A stretch of 64,000 nt of DNA from CAYVBE01 sp964572825 (GTDB lineage Bacteria > Planctomycetota > Brocadiia > SM23-32). The stretch lies in the NCBI GenBank assembly GCA_964572825.1, contig CAZNGS010000003.1, positions 46,916 to 110,915 of the forward strand. The letters are read 5' to 3'. The translations under genes were made by a program, and so were the position numbers. Under the pieces are notes generated by a model. It was given only the letters and a program-made list of their open reading frames with translations, searched no databases and had not been told where the DNA came from. Below are positions 34,138-42,279 of this stretch, piece after piece (within the stretch, counting starts at the first letter, position 1; each line of letters begins with the position of its first letter).

Positions 34138-34369
34138 GATAAGGCCCGTCGGCGTTCCCCGGGCCAGACGCGTCCGCTCGCTGTCCAGGGAGGACAGGGA
34201 GGAGAATGAGGAGCGCTTCCAGAAGAAACTGGCCGAGCTGACCGGGGCCGGCGAGGAAGAGGAGCAGGGGTCCGAACCCGAGCCGCACCGGGACTCTGGA
34301 GACCCGGCCGAAGGCCCCGCCGGCGAGCCCGATGCCCACCGGGGCCGCCATCTGGATGTGGAGACCTGA
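34127..34369 (+). CDS. Small acidic disordered protein after fliA
   Basis: The 80-residue protein is highly charged: a basic start (VPRARRVRSLSREDREENEE), a short helix and an acidic, Gly/Pro-rich tail. It overlaps fliA by 11 bp and is followed after 2 bp by another small gene. I recognise no family. The overlaps suggest it is real. Confidence 0.5.
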   Translation: MADEIRPVGVPRARRVRSLSREDREENEERFQKKLAELTGAGEEEEQGSEPEPHRDSGDPAEGPAGEPDAHRGRHLDVET

Positions 34370-34371
34370 GC

Positions 34372-34644
34372 ATGCAGGAAGGCCTGAGTGACAGGGGCAG
34401 AAACGTGTTTAGAGCCCACGAGGTCAGTCTGGGCACGGATGCCGCCCGGGTGCCGGTGGGAGAGGTCGTCTCCCGACCAAAGCCCCCACCCCGGCAGGAG
34501 GAGGAGGACGCACAGGTTGAGCTCCAGCGCGCCGATGACGGCACCATCCGCGCCATCATCGTGCGATGCCCGTGCGGGCGGACTACAACCCTTCAGTGCG
34601 AATACTTCGACCAGGGAGCTGACGATGAAACTCCGGACCCTTAG
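34372..34644 (+). CDS. Small protein with a CxC motif
   Basis: The 90-residue protein has a polar N-terminal half and a C-terminal segment IVRCPCGRTTTLQCEYFD whose three cysteines could bind a metal together with another ligand. The gene starts two bases after the previous stop and overlaps the next by 20 bp. It is unrecognised. It shares the cysteine-rich small-protein style of the gene at 6328 but no clear homology. Confidence 0.5.
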   Translation: MQEGLSDRGRNVFRAHEVSLGTDAARVPVGEVVSRPKPPPRQEEEDAQVELQRADDGTIRAIIVRCPCGRTTTLQCEYFDQGADDETPDP

Positions 34645-35272
34645 GGACCTGTTGATCAACTGGATGCGGTCTGTTGCCCCGGGCGAACCCCCTCCGGCGC
34701 ACGGGGAACGAACGACTCGCCGGGCCGCCTGTTGCCTGCTGACCCTGGCGGCGCTCATGTGCGGGGCCTCCTGCGCATCGATCATGCCCGCGACGCCGGA
34801 TGCCGGCGCCTCTGCCCCGGAGGAGGCGCCCCCGGCTCCGACGCCCACCGCCGATAGCCGGCCCCCGGCACCCCTCCCCTCTCCGTCCCCAGAGGACGAG
34901 GCGGCCCCGGTCATTCCCTTCAGCGAGCGACAGCCCGCCCTCACCGAAACGCTCCAGCGCACGCTGGACATGCTCACCGAGGCGCGGGCAGAGAATTCCA
35001 GGCTGAAAGAAAAGGTTGTCGAACTGAACAAGGAACTGCAAGAAAAGGAGCACCAGATCGCCGACCTCACCGTCCGCGTGGAGGGCGGGCAGAGCAAGGT
35101 CGCGGAGCTGGAGCAGGCCCTGGACAAATGGAAAAAGGACGTGCTGGGTTTCAGAGACGAGATGCGCAAAGCCGAGGAAGCGGAACTGGAGGTGCTCCAG
35201 GAAATCCTGACCCTCCTGAAGGGCTTCAAAAAGGAACAACAGCAGGGTCCCGAACAAGGAACAGAACCATGA
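34625..35272 (+). CDS. Lipoprotein with Pro-rich linker and coiled coil
   Basis: The 215-residue protein has a hydrophobic segment ending in a lipobox-like LMCGASC (about residues 44-50), then a Pro/Ala-rich linker and a long coiled coil (about 105-205; SRLKEKVVELNKELQEKEHQ). The layout resembles an envelope lipoprotein reaching from a membrane into the periplasm. A long 40-residue cytoplasmic start before the hydrophobic segment is atypical, so the true start could be internal. It ends in an ATGA overlap with the next lipoprotein gene. Confidence 0.6.
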   Translation: MKLRTLRDLLINWMRSVAPGEPPPAHGERTTRRAACCLLTLAALMCGASCASIMPATPDAGASAPEEAPPAPTPTADSRPPAPLPSPSPEDEAAPVIPFSERQPALTETLQRTLDMLTEARAENSRLKEKVVELNKELQEKEHQIADLTVRVEGGQSKVAELEQALDKWKKDVLGFRDEMRKAEEAELEVLQEILTLLKGFKKEQQQGPEQGTEP

Positions 35273-35898
35273 GGTCAGTGCATGTCGGAGGATTGTTGCT
35301 CCTTGCGGTGGCCCTCTGCGGCGCCGCGGGCTGTCGCAACCACCTGGTTCGCATGCCGCCCGAGCCACCGCCCCGGACGTTGTCCTACAACAGAATGGCG
35401 GTGATCGAGTTTTTCGACGAATCCGCCTACAAGGCCCACGGTTACAGCATGGAACTGGCCCGCGCCCTGGCCGGCAGCCTGGGACGACGCACGACCTCCA
35501 CGGACGTGTTCGCCGTCTCCAGGGAATCCCTGGGCTGCACAGAGAACCCCTTCGAAACCGGCAAGATGCCGCTTGACGTGCTGGTGGGCGGCCGGTCCCG
35601 GCATATGGCCGAACTCGCCGTGGTGGGCTACATCGACCGGATCGATCCCTACCGAATGCCTTCCGTCGGCGTCGCCGTCAAGGTGCTGGACACCGGATCG
35701 GGTCGTGTCCTGTTCTCCCTCTCGGATGACTGGGACGCCGCAAACCGCCGCATCCAGCACGAGATCGAAACCTATTGCCGGCGCTACAGCGAGAGCGCCG
35801 ACTGCCGTTACGGGCCGGAACTGTTCTACAACTCGCCCCGCTATTTCCTGCGGTTCGTGGCGGACGATCTGGCCGATCGCATAACCGAGAAGCTCTGA
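35269..35898 (+). CDS. Lipoprotein, possibly CsgG/LpoB/FlgO-like fold
   Basis: The 209-residue protein has a signal peptide with lipobox LCGAAGC (cysteine near residue 22). The mature part starts with MAVIEFFDESAYKAHGYSME followed by a helix ELARALAGSL, which resembles the strand-helix opening of the CsgG/LpoB/GNA1162 lipoprotein group. FlgO and FlgT, outer rings of some sheathed or fast motors, contain related folds. A role in an extra outer-membrane ring is possible but speculative. It is the last gene of the fliO-fliA operon. Confidence 0.62.
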   Translation: MRSVHVGGLLLLAVALCGAAGCRNHLVRMPPEPPPRTLSYNRMAVIEFFDESAYKAHGYSMELARALAGSLGRRTTSTDVFAVSRESLGCTENPFETGKMPLDVLVGGRSRHMAELAVVGYIDRIDPYRMPSVGVAVKVLDTGSGRVLFSLSDDWDAANRRIQHEIETYCRRYSESADCRYGPELFYNSPRYFLRFVADDLADRITEKL

Positions 35899-35904
35899 CC
35901 CGGC

Positions 35905-35933
35905 GCGGAAAAAACTTCTTCCCGCCGGAAAGG
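35905..35933. promoter_or_regulatory. Candidate activator sites upstream of fliK
   Basis: GCGGAAA (35905-35911) and TTCCCGCCGGAAAGG (35919-35933) give three imperfect CGGAAA half-sites within 30 bp, about 110-135 bp before the fliK -24 box. The outer parts CCGGCG and CGCCGG can also form a stem, so a transcript-end hairpin is an alternative reading. Confidence 0.35.
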
Positions 35934-36041
35934 AAGTGCGGCTCCCCCGTGCCACTCGCCCCGCGGCCGTGAGAGTTTTCCGGCGGCGTTCTGCCGTCTT
36001 GACGGCCTCTTGACGCGCTTTGGCGCCGCGGACGACCTGGC

Positions 36042-36057
36042 TGGCACACCAGTTGCA
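36042..36057 (+). promoter_or_regulatory. Sigma-54 promoter of the fliK-flgD-flgE operon
   Basis: TGGCAC-ACCAG-TTGCA is a perfect -24/-12 element. The predicted start near 36068 gives a 37-nt leader if translation starts at the GTG at 36105, the same as for flgB, fliO and flgF. Confidence 0.9.
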
Positions 36058-36104
36058 CCCCTGGCACCCGCCGATAGACCACCATTGTGGGCAAGGGGAC
36101 CGGA

Positions 36105-37991
36105 GTGCAACCGAATACCTGCTGCATCAGCGGACTGAAGGCTACGCTTGGCCGGAAAGCCGCCTCGCCCCAGCCGGCGGAGGGCGGCGAGCCGGCGCGT
36201 GACTTCGGCGCCGTCCTCGAGCAGTCCGTTGCCGGAGCGCAGAGCCCGGAGCAGTCCCCCCGCCCCCGGAAATCACCCCCCCGGGGCGACCCCAAGGATA
36301 AGCCGGACCAAACCGAAGTTTCCCGGCCGGACGCAGAAAGCCGGCCCGCCGACGCCGGTCGCCAGGAAGATAGACCCCGAACACGGGATGAGGACGACAA
36401 AGGGACCGCCGAGGGAGACGGGGACGGGGCGGGTACGAAGAGAACCGAACGACCCTCCGATAAGCAGCATCCGGAGGCAGGCCGGCCCTCACCTGCTGCA
36501 GATACCGATGTCCGCGTGCATCCCGCGCAGAGTGTCGAGACCGACGCGACGTCGCAGGAGCGCAGTGAGTCAGCGCCCGAAACGTCAACCAGGGGAGAAC
36601 AGCCCGGCCGCACCCCTGAGGCAGGGCTGGCGGGCAAGGCCCGCATGCCGGCCGGCGGGCCGACCGCCGCACCCCGAAAAACCTCCGGGCGGGGCGCCGG
36701 GGAACCAGCGCCTGACTCTGCCCGGACGGAGGCGGCGACCCGCAGCGCTGACGGGCATGGCCCCGCGGCTTCGGAGCCGCAGAGGTCCACGCCGGAGAGC
36801 CGCACAACCGACAGGCGGGAAGCCCCGCGCGAAGCACGTCCCCGGCAGGGAGCGGAGCGGGTGCTCCCCGGCTCAAAAGACGGGGGCCCCGTGCAGCCGC
36901 CGGCAGGCAAGTCGGATTCAGACACGGAACGCAATCTCACCGGACGCACGACTGTCTCTACTGAGCAGGGAGGGCGCAAAGAGGCGGCCCCGCCCCGGAG
37001 CGCGGCATCCGACGCCCAGCGGATTGAGGCGGACCGCACATCAGGTTCCGCCGAGGCCGGAGAGAAGGCCGCCGCCGGCGCCGGCAGAGCGGAACCCGCT
37101 TTCACCGGCACCGCACAGGTTCCCTCCGGCGAGACGACGACCCGGGTGCAAGCGGACGGGACGGCGGGCGAGGGCAGAACCGTCCGGGCCGAACGGGAGA
37201 CTGCGGGGAAGGGCCAGCCCGAGGTCCCGACACCGCAGGCCACACCGGCAAAGTCCGCTGGCAGTTCCGCCGAGAGAGAGGTTGAGCCCGCCGCCCAGGG
37301 AGCCGCAGAGCCCGCGAAAGCACGACCCGCCCCGACCCCAGTCGAACGTCCGCACGCCTCCCCCGGCGGCACAGACCAGGGTCGGGGCGATTCTGGCAAT
37401 TCCACGCTGTCCCGCGACGCCACGTTGCGGCCGCTGCCCACCAGCCGCAGCACCGATGGGGCCGAGAAGGCGGCGCTGACGCAGTACCGCGAAGTGCAGG
37501 CCGCCGTGGCGGCCGACCGACCATCAGGCGGGGAAGCCGCGCCCGCGGAGTTCCGCGCCGCGGTTGCCAGCGCGGTGCAGCAGACCGAGTCCCACGTGGT
37601 GCGCAATGCACAGTACATCCAGTCGGGCGGACGCTCGGAGGTGCGGCTGCAGCTCGACCCGCCCGAGCTCGGACGCATGAAGGTCGAGATCGAACTGCGG
37701 GACGGAGACCTGGAGGTCCGAATTCGGGTGGAAAACCCCGAAGTTCGCGAGGCCATCCGGGGCCAGTTGCAGAGCCTGGAACGCTCCCTCCGGGACGTAC
37801 ACGTGGAGGTGAGCAGGTTCGACGTGAGCGACTACCACGCGGGGCAGCGGAACAGTTCCGGCGGAGGATGGCACTCCGCCCCTTCGTCCGGCGGCGACCT
37901 CCCCCCCTATGACGGGCAGGGGCTCGCAGAGGTCGAGGAGGGGGGCTGGGTGCGGATCAGCGAGACGGGTCGAATGGACTGCCTGGTTTAG
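36105..37991 (+). CDS. fliK: FliK, hook-length control protein
   Basis: The 628-residue protein has a very long disordered region rich in Ala, Pro, Arg, Glu and Gly (about 30-480), which acts as the measuring tape, and a C-terminal FliK domain (LQLDPPELGRMKVEIELRDG, LEVRIRVENPEVREAIRGQL). It is exported to measure the hook and then switches FlhB. The start is uncertain: GTG 36105 follows AAGGGGA and fits the promoter; GTG 36087 has no ribosome site. It is followed by flgD and flgE, as expected. Confidence 0.88.
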   Translation: MQPNTCCISGLKATLGRKAASPQPAEGGEPARDFGAVLEQSVAGAQSPEQSPRPRKSPPRGDPKDKPDQTEVSRPDAESRPADAGRQEDRPRTRDEDDKGTAEGDGDGAGTKRTERPSDKQHPEAGRPSPAADTDVRVHPAQSVETDATSQERSESAPETSTRGEQPGRTPEAGLAGKARMPAGGPTAAPRKTSGRGAGEPAPDSARTEAATRSADGHGPAASEPQRSTPESRTTDRREAPREARPRQGAERVLPGSKDGGPVQPPAGKSDSDTERNLTGRTTVSTEQGGRKEAAPPRSAASDAQRIEADRTSGSAEAGEKAAAGAGRAEPAFTGTAQVPSGETTTRVQADGTAGEGRTVRAERETAGKGQPEVPTPQATPAKSAGSSAEREVEPAAQGAAEPAKARPAPTPVERPHASPGGTDQGRGDSGNSTLSRDATLRPLPTSRSTDGAEKAALTQYREVQAAVAADRPSGGEAAPAEFRAAVASAVQQTESHVVRNAQYIQSGGRSEVRLQLDPPELGRMKVEIELRDGDLEVRIRVENPEVREAIRGQLQSLERSLRDVHVEVSRFDVSDYHAGQRNSSGGGWHSAPSSGGDLPPYDGQGLAEVEEGGWVRISETGRMDCLV

Positions 37992-38004
37992 AGGAGATCG
38001 ACAC

Positions 38005-38370
38005 ATGGCCGCTGCGCAGGGCGTTGCCTCGGGCTGGAACATAGACAGCCAGATGTTCATGAAGTTGCTGGTCGCGCAGATGCAGAACCAGAACCCCATG
38101 GACCCCATGAGCAACAGCGAGATGGTCAGCCAGATGAGCGAACTGGCCTCGCTGGAGAGCACGCGGGACCTGACCGCCAGCTTCGGAGAGTTTCTGAAAC
38201 TGTGCCGGCTCAGCGCCGGCGTGGAACTGATCGGCAGGCAGGTCGAGTACGAGCAGGGCGGCGGCACGGCCACCGGCGTCGTGGAGCAGATACTGCGGGA
38301 CGGCGACGGTCTCCAGCTCAAGGTGGGCGGGAGCGAAGTTTCACTGGACAGCGTTATCCGAGTTCTTTGA
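38005..38370 (+). CDS. flgD: FlgD, hook cap protein, short form
   Basis: The 121-residue protein has the FlgD N-terminal signature (DSQMFMKLLVAQMQNQNPMD, NSEMVSQMSELASLESTRDL) and a small C-terminal segment (VELIGRQVEYEQGGGTATGV). Typical FlgD is about 220 residues with an inserted fibronectin-like domain, which is absent here. The ATG at 38005 follows GAGGAG. It caps hook growth. Confidence 0.9.
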   Translation: MAAAQGVASGWNIDSQMFMKLLVAQMQNQNPMDPMSNSEMVSQMSELASLESTRDLTASFGEFLKLCRLSAGVELIGRQVEYEQGGGTATGVVEQILRDGDGLQLKVGGSEVSLDSVIRVL

Positions 38371-38388
38371 TCGCCGGGAGGGAAAACC

Positions 38389-40086
38389 ATGGCCAGCGCA
38401 CTGCAGACATCCGTTCTTGGCATGCGGGCCTACCAGGAGATGTTGAACGTAACGGGCAACAACATTGCCAACGCGGACACGGTCAGCTACAAGGAGGACC
38501 GCATCACGTTCTCCGACATGTTCAGCCGCACCCTCAGTCGAGGCATGCGTGCCAGCGAGGACGTGGGCGGCACCAACCCGGTGCAGGTGGGTCTGGGCGT
38601 CCGCGTTTCCGCCATCGGAAAGAACATGTCCCAGGGCAGCTTCACCTCCACGGAGAAGGATTTCGACCTGGCCATTGACGGTGACGGTTTCTTCGTGGTC
38701 AACGACGGCATCGCCAACCTTTTCACCCGTGCCGGGGCGTTCGACGTGGACTCGGCGGGTTACCTGGTGGACCCGGCCACGGGCCACCGCGTCCAGCGGA
38801 TCGGCACCACGGGAGAGGGAGCCGGTTTCCAGGTGGCCGGCGACAACGACATCCAGATACCCTACCGCACGGAACTGCCGGGCAAGCGCACCGAAACGGT
38901 GTCCTTTAAAGGGAACCTCAGCGCCAGCGAGCATGAGCCTACCAACTCGAAGCTTCAGGCGAAGGGGATGGTCTACAACCTGACCAGCGGCGGGCTGGCC
39001 GACGCCACCAGCGACTTCTCCGATATTGAACAATTGCGCAACTTTGCCGATGGAGATACGATCGATATCAGCGGCAAGGACCGCGACGGCACGAGCGTCA
39101 GCGGCACGTTTACCTTCGGCGCCGGCAATGACGGAACCACCTTGCAGGATCTGCTCGACGCCGTGGAAAGCACCTTCGGCGGCCCTTCGGAGTGCACGGC
39201 CACCATCGAGGAGGGCAGGCTTACCCTGACCGAGGACCAGAGCGGCTACAGTCTGCTGGACATGCACCTGTCCAGCTCCGCCCATCCGGACGCCATGCCG
39301 CAGGATTTCAACTACCTGCAGGTGGGAGGCGCCGCGGCACAGACCACCAACATCCGCATCTACGATCGCCAGTCGCGCAGCCATTCTCTGACGCTCACCT
39401 TCGTGCGCCAGGGCGAACACGACAACCGGTGGGACCTGGTAGTGAACAGTTGCAGCGGGGCGACCGACGTCCCCGACCGGCGCATCGCGGGCATCGTGTT
39501 CGATGAAAACGGCGTCTATCAGGGCGTGGATGAAGTGGATGCCTTCGGCCACGTGCCTGCCGACCCCGGGTTCCAGGACCTGGACGCACAGTTCAGCCTC
39601 CGCTTTCCCGGCATCAACTCGGCGCAGGACGTGGGAGTTGACCTGGGTCGAGTCGGGTACTACGACGGCCTGACCCAGATGGGCGGCGACAGCTCTGCCG
39701 GCGCAGTGGACCAGGACGGTTACGGCACGGGCGCCCTGCAGAGCGTCAACATCGACGCCGAGGGGATCATCAGCGGAACCTTCAGCAATGGAGAAACGCT
39801 GGACGTTGCCGAACTGCGCCTGGCCACGTTCAGCAACGCCCAGGGCCTTGAACGGGCCGGGGCCAACTACTTCCGCCACACGCCGGCGGCCGGGGCCACG
39901 ATCTACTCCCGGGGCCTGCAGGGCCGGACGGGCGCCGTTCGCCAGAGCGTGCTGGAGGATTCCAACGTGGATATCGCCCGGGAGTTCACTCAACTGATCA
40001 TCGCGCAGCAAGGCTTCCAGGTGAATTCCCGCACTGTCCGTGTTACAAATACCATACTTCAGCAACTGGCCAGCATCGTGACGTGA
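38389..40086 (+). CDS. flgE: FlgE, hook protein
   Basis: The 565-residue protein has the hook/rod N-terminal motif (LNVTGNNIANADTVSYKEDR), the GDGFFVV strand, a large variable outer region (about 170-430) and the C-terminal helix (VDIAREFTQLIIAQQGFQVN, SRTVRVTNTILQQL). It polymerises into the hook. fliK and flgD directly precede it. GGGAGGG lies before the ATG. Confidence 0.95.
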   Translation: MASALQTSVLGMRAYQEMLNVTGNNIANADTVSYKEDRITFSDMFSRTLSRGMRASEDVGGTNPVQVGLGVRVSAIGKNMSQGSFTSTEKDFDLAIDGDGFFVVNDGIANLFTRAGAFDVDSAGYLVDPATGHRVQRIGTTGEGAGFQVAGDNDIQIPYRTELPGKRTETVSFKGNLSASEHEPTNSKLQAKGMVYNLTSGGLADATSDFSDIEQLRNFADGDTIDISGKDRDGTSVSGTFTFGAGNDGTTLQDLLDAVESTFGGPSECTATIEEGRLTLTEDQSGYSLLDMHLSSSAHPDAMPQDFNYLQVGGAAAQTTNIRIYDRQSRSHSLTLTFVRQGEHDNRWDLVVNSCSGATDVPDRRIAGIVFDENGVYQGVDEVDAFGHVPADPGFQDLDAQFSLRFPGINSAQDVGVDLGRVGYYDGLTQMGGDSSAGAVDQDGYGTGALQSVNIDAEGIISGTFSNGETLDVAELRLATFSNAQGLERAGANYFRHTPAAGATIYSRGLQGRTGAVRQSVLEDSNVDIAREFTQLIIAQQGFQVNSRTVRVTNTILQQLASIVT

Positions 40087-40103
40087 TGAGCGGAGTCTCG
40101 CTC

Positions 40104-40136
40104 CCGGTGGGTGGGGGCTTTCCCGCCGCCCACCGG
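40104..40136 (+). terminator. Strong hairpin after flgE
   Basis: CCGGTGGG and CCCACCGG form a perfect 8-bp stem starting 17 bases after the flgE stop; the loop can pair further (GGGGG with CCC). No T-run follows, so it may be a Rho-dependent stop, an mRNA 3' stabiliser or an attenuator before the PilZ gene. Confidence 0.4.
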
Positions 40137-40201
40137 CGGGTTCCGAAACGCGCGGCGCCCACATGCCGGCGCCGCGTGGGGTCCCAGGGCGCAGGAGGGG
40201 T

Positions 40202-41350
40202 ATGGGTGCCTGCCCTTACATTGTGGCGGCCGGCGCGCTCTGCCGTTGGGCGAGTGCCGGCATACTGTTGGTGGCGGGCGGCGAGGAACGGCTCAGGGGC
40301 ATCCAGGAGACCACCCGACGGGGTGCTCCGCCCACGGCAATCCTGGTCTTTTTGGGGCTCGGGCTGATCGTGGTCATTTCCGTGCTGGTCCACCTGATAG
40401 CCACTGCCCTGCGACGGCGACGCGAGATCCGGGACGGGTGGTCCGCGCTGAGCGCAAAGCTACGGTCCCTGGAGCTGGGCCCGGCGGACCGCAGGCTCCT
40501 GCAGGCGCTGGCCGCCCGGCAGTGTCCGGAACGGCCGCTGGCGCTGCTGGAGGAGGTCGAGCAGTTCGAAGCCGCTGTGCACGCCCACTTCGCGTCGCTG
40601 TCCAAGGGGGAACCGGGAGAAGCCTCCGCCCGTGCGTCCGAGCAGGTAAGGTTGCTGCGGCAGGCACTGGGGTTCGACTCCCCCCCGGACGTGGTCTACC
40701 ATTCCTCGCGGCAGATCGCACAGGGCCAGGAGGTGCGTCTGTTCAGGGGGCAGACCGAAGACGCCTTCGCCCGGGCCTTCGTCGCCGAGCGGCGGGAGGA
40801 CTTTCTGCCGCTGCGGGACGTCGAGCCTCCGCAGGAGGGCCTGGCCGAACGGGCGGCGAAGGTGAAATTCTTTACCGGGGGGCGGAGCTACGTGTTTCGG
40901 ACCCGGGTTGTGCGCTGCGGAGACCTGGGGCGAAGCTGTCTCCTGGAGCACACGCTGAACGTCGAAATGGCTGACCGGCGGGAGTACTACCGGGTGAGGC
41001 TGGAGGATGCATCGGTCAGTTTCCGGGCGGCCTGGGAAGAACCGGACGTTGCCCGAGAAGGTCGCCTGCGGGACCTCAGCGCGGGGGGCGCGTGCATCGT
41101 CGCCGCCTGTTTCTACGAGCAGGGCGAGCAGCTCGTGGTCCATCTGCGCCCCGACGATTATCTGCCCGATGCTGCACGGACCGGCGAGGAGCGGCTGCCT
41201 GAGAAGACATTCAGTGGTCTCGTCGTCCGCGCGGCCAGGATCCCGGGCGAGCAGTGCCGCTACCATCTCCAGTTCTCAGACGTCCTCGAGGCGGACCGGC
41301 GCTATCTCCTCCGGCTGGTGCGGCAGGTCGAGATGTCCGGGAAGGAATAG
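40202..41350 (+). CDS. PilZ-domain membrane protein (YcgR-like c-di-GMP effector)
   Basis: The 382-residue protein has a membrane helix near residues 50-70 (LVFLGLGLIVVISVLVHLIA), a coiled region, a YcgR-type N-terminal beta domain (AKVKFFTGGRSYVFRTRVVR) and a PilZ domain with both c-di-GMP motifs: RREYYR (about 259) and DLSAGG (about 290). YcgR-type proteins slow the motor or bias it when c-di-GMP is high. Being at the end of the hook operon suggests it joins the motor. The start is uncertain: the ribosome site GGAGGGG is very close to ATG 40202. Confidence 0.82.
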   Translation: MGACPYIVAAGALCRWASAGILLVAGGEERLRGIQETTRRGAPPTAILVFLGLGLIVVISVLVHLIATALRRRREIRDGWSALSAKLRSLELGPADRRLLQALAARQCPERPLALLEEVEQFEAAVHAHFASLSKGEPGEASARASEQVRLLRQALGFDSPPDVVYHSSRQIAQGQEVRLFRGQTEDAFARAFVAERREDFLPLRDVEPPQEGLAERAAKVKFFTGGRSYVFRTRVVRCGDLGRSCLLEHTLNVEMADRREYYRVRLEDASVSFRAAWEEPDVAREGRLRDLSAGGACIVAACFYEQGEQLVVHLRPDDYLPDAARTGEERLPEKTFSGLVVRAARIPGEQCRYHLQFSDVLEADRRYLLRLVRQVEMSGKE

Positions 41351-41374
41351 CTTTCCGGCCGGCGGAAAGATTTT
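41351..41374 (+). terminator. Terminator-like hairpin after the PilZ gene
   Basis: CTTTCCG-gccgg-CGGAAAG, a perfect 7-bp stem, starts right after the stop codon and is followed by ATTTT. The same half-sites occur as presumed regulator sites elsewhere, and it lies about 115 bp before a sigma-54 promoter, so it may serve either function. Confidence 0.55.
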
Positions 41375-41484
41375 ACGTCCGCGCCGGGGATCGCTCCGGT
41401 CGGTTCTCGGGTCAGCACCTCCACCAGCCTCCCTCCAGCCGCTGTGAGGGCGCTTCGGGGGCGAGCGCTCCCTTTCTGAATCAG

Positions 41485-41500
41485 TGGCACAGGGTTTGCG
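41485..41500 (+). promoter_or_regulatory. Sigma-54 promoter of the flgF operon
   Basis: TGGCAC-AGGGT-TTGCG matches the -24/-12 consensus with only the last base differing. The predicted start near 41511 gives a leader of about 33 nt with GGGGAGGG before the flgF ATG. Confidence 0.88.
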
Positions 41501-41543
41501 CTCTTTCTGCCTGAATACCGCCGCATGAACGGGGAGGGCACCC

Positions 41544-42266
41544 ATGGATCCCACAGGTTACGCCGTCGGGGAACACGGCGAACGCCAGATGCGCCGCCTG
41601 GAAACGGTGGCCGCCAACCTGGCCAACGCCACAACGCCCGGCTACAAGCGTGCCATCCCCAGTTTCAGTCAGGTTCTGCGACAGGCTGCTTCCGGGGGCT
41701 CGGGGGGCAGCACCTCGACGGACGCCCACGGGTACAGTTTCGTGGTGGACCTTTCACAGGGCGCCCTGCGGCAGACCGGTCGCCGGCTGGACCTCGCCAT
41801 CTACGGCGACGCCTTCTTCGCGGTGGCCACTCCCCGCGGCCTGCGCTACACCCGCAAAGGGCGCCTCTACACCAACCCCTACGGCGAGGTGACGGATGCG
41901 TCCGGCAACCCCTTCATGGGTGAGAACGGCCCCCTGAACATACCCGCCGACGCACGCGACGTGACGGTTTCAGACCGGGGGGAGATCGTGGTGGACGGTG
42001 AGCGGGCCGGGAAACTTCTGCTGGTTGAGCCATCCGACTCGACCCGCCTGGTTCCCGAGGGGGGCGGCCTCTATCGCAGCCGCGGCCCTCAGCCGGAACC
42101 GGCCCGGAACAGCATCGTCGTGCAGGGCAGCATCGAGCAGTCCAACGTGGAGTCCGTGCAGGAGCTGGTCCAGCTCATCGAGCTCATGAGGGCGCACGAA
42201 TCGGGTACCCGGGTGCTGAAGAAGATGGGTGGACTCAACAGCGAGTTGATTCAGACCACGGCGTAA
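41544..42266 (+). CDS. flgF: FlgF, proximal rod protein
   Basis: The 240-residue protein has the rod-family N-terminus (MRRLETVAANLANATTPGYK), the central GDAFFAV strand and the C-terminal helix (SNVESVQELVQLIELMRAHE). It lies directly before flgG and is shorter, matching FlgF. A Ser/Gly linker near residues 50-58 is distinctive. Confidence 0.9.
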   Translation: MDPTGYAVGEHGERQMRRLETVAANLANATTPGYKRAIPSFSQVLRQAASGGSGGSTSTDAHGYSFVVDLSQGALRQTGRRLDLAIYGDAFFAVATPRGLRYTRKGRLYTNPYGEVTDASGNPFMGENGPLNIPADARDVTVSDRGEIVVDGERAGKLLLVEPSDSTRLVPEGGGLYRSRGPQPEPARNSIVVQGSIEQSNVESVQELVQLIELMRAHESGTRVLKKMGGLNSELIQTTA

Positions 42267-42279
42267 AGGAGCCAACCAG

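Noticed and set aside
36148..37479. Long frames parallel and antisense to fliK
   Set aside because: The disordered, GC-rich middle of fliK leaves all frames open; only the annotated frame ends in the conserved FliK domain.
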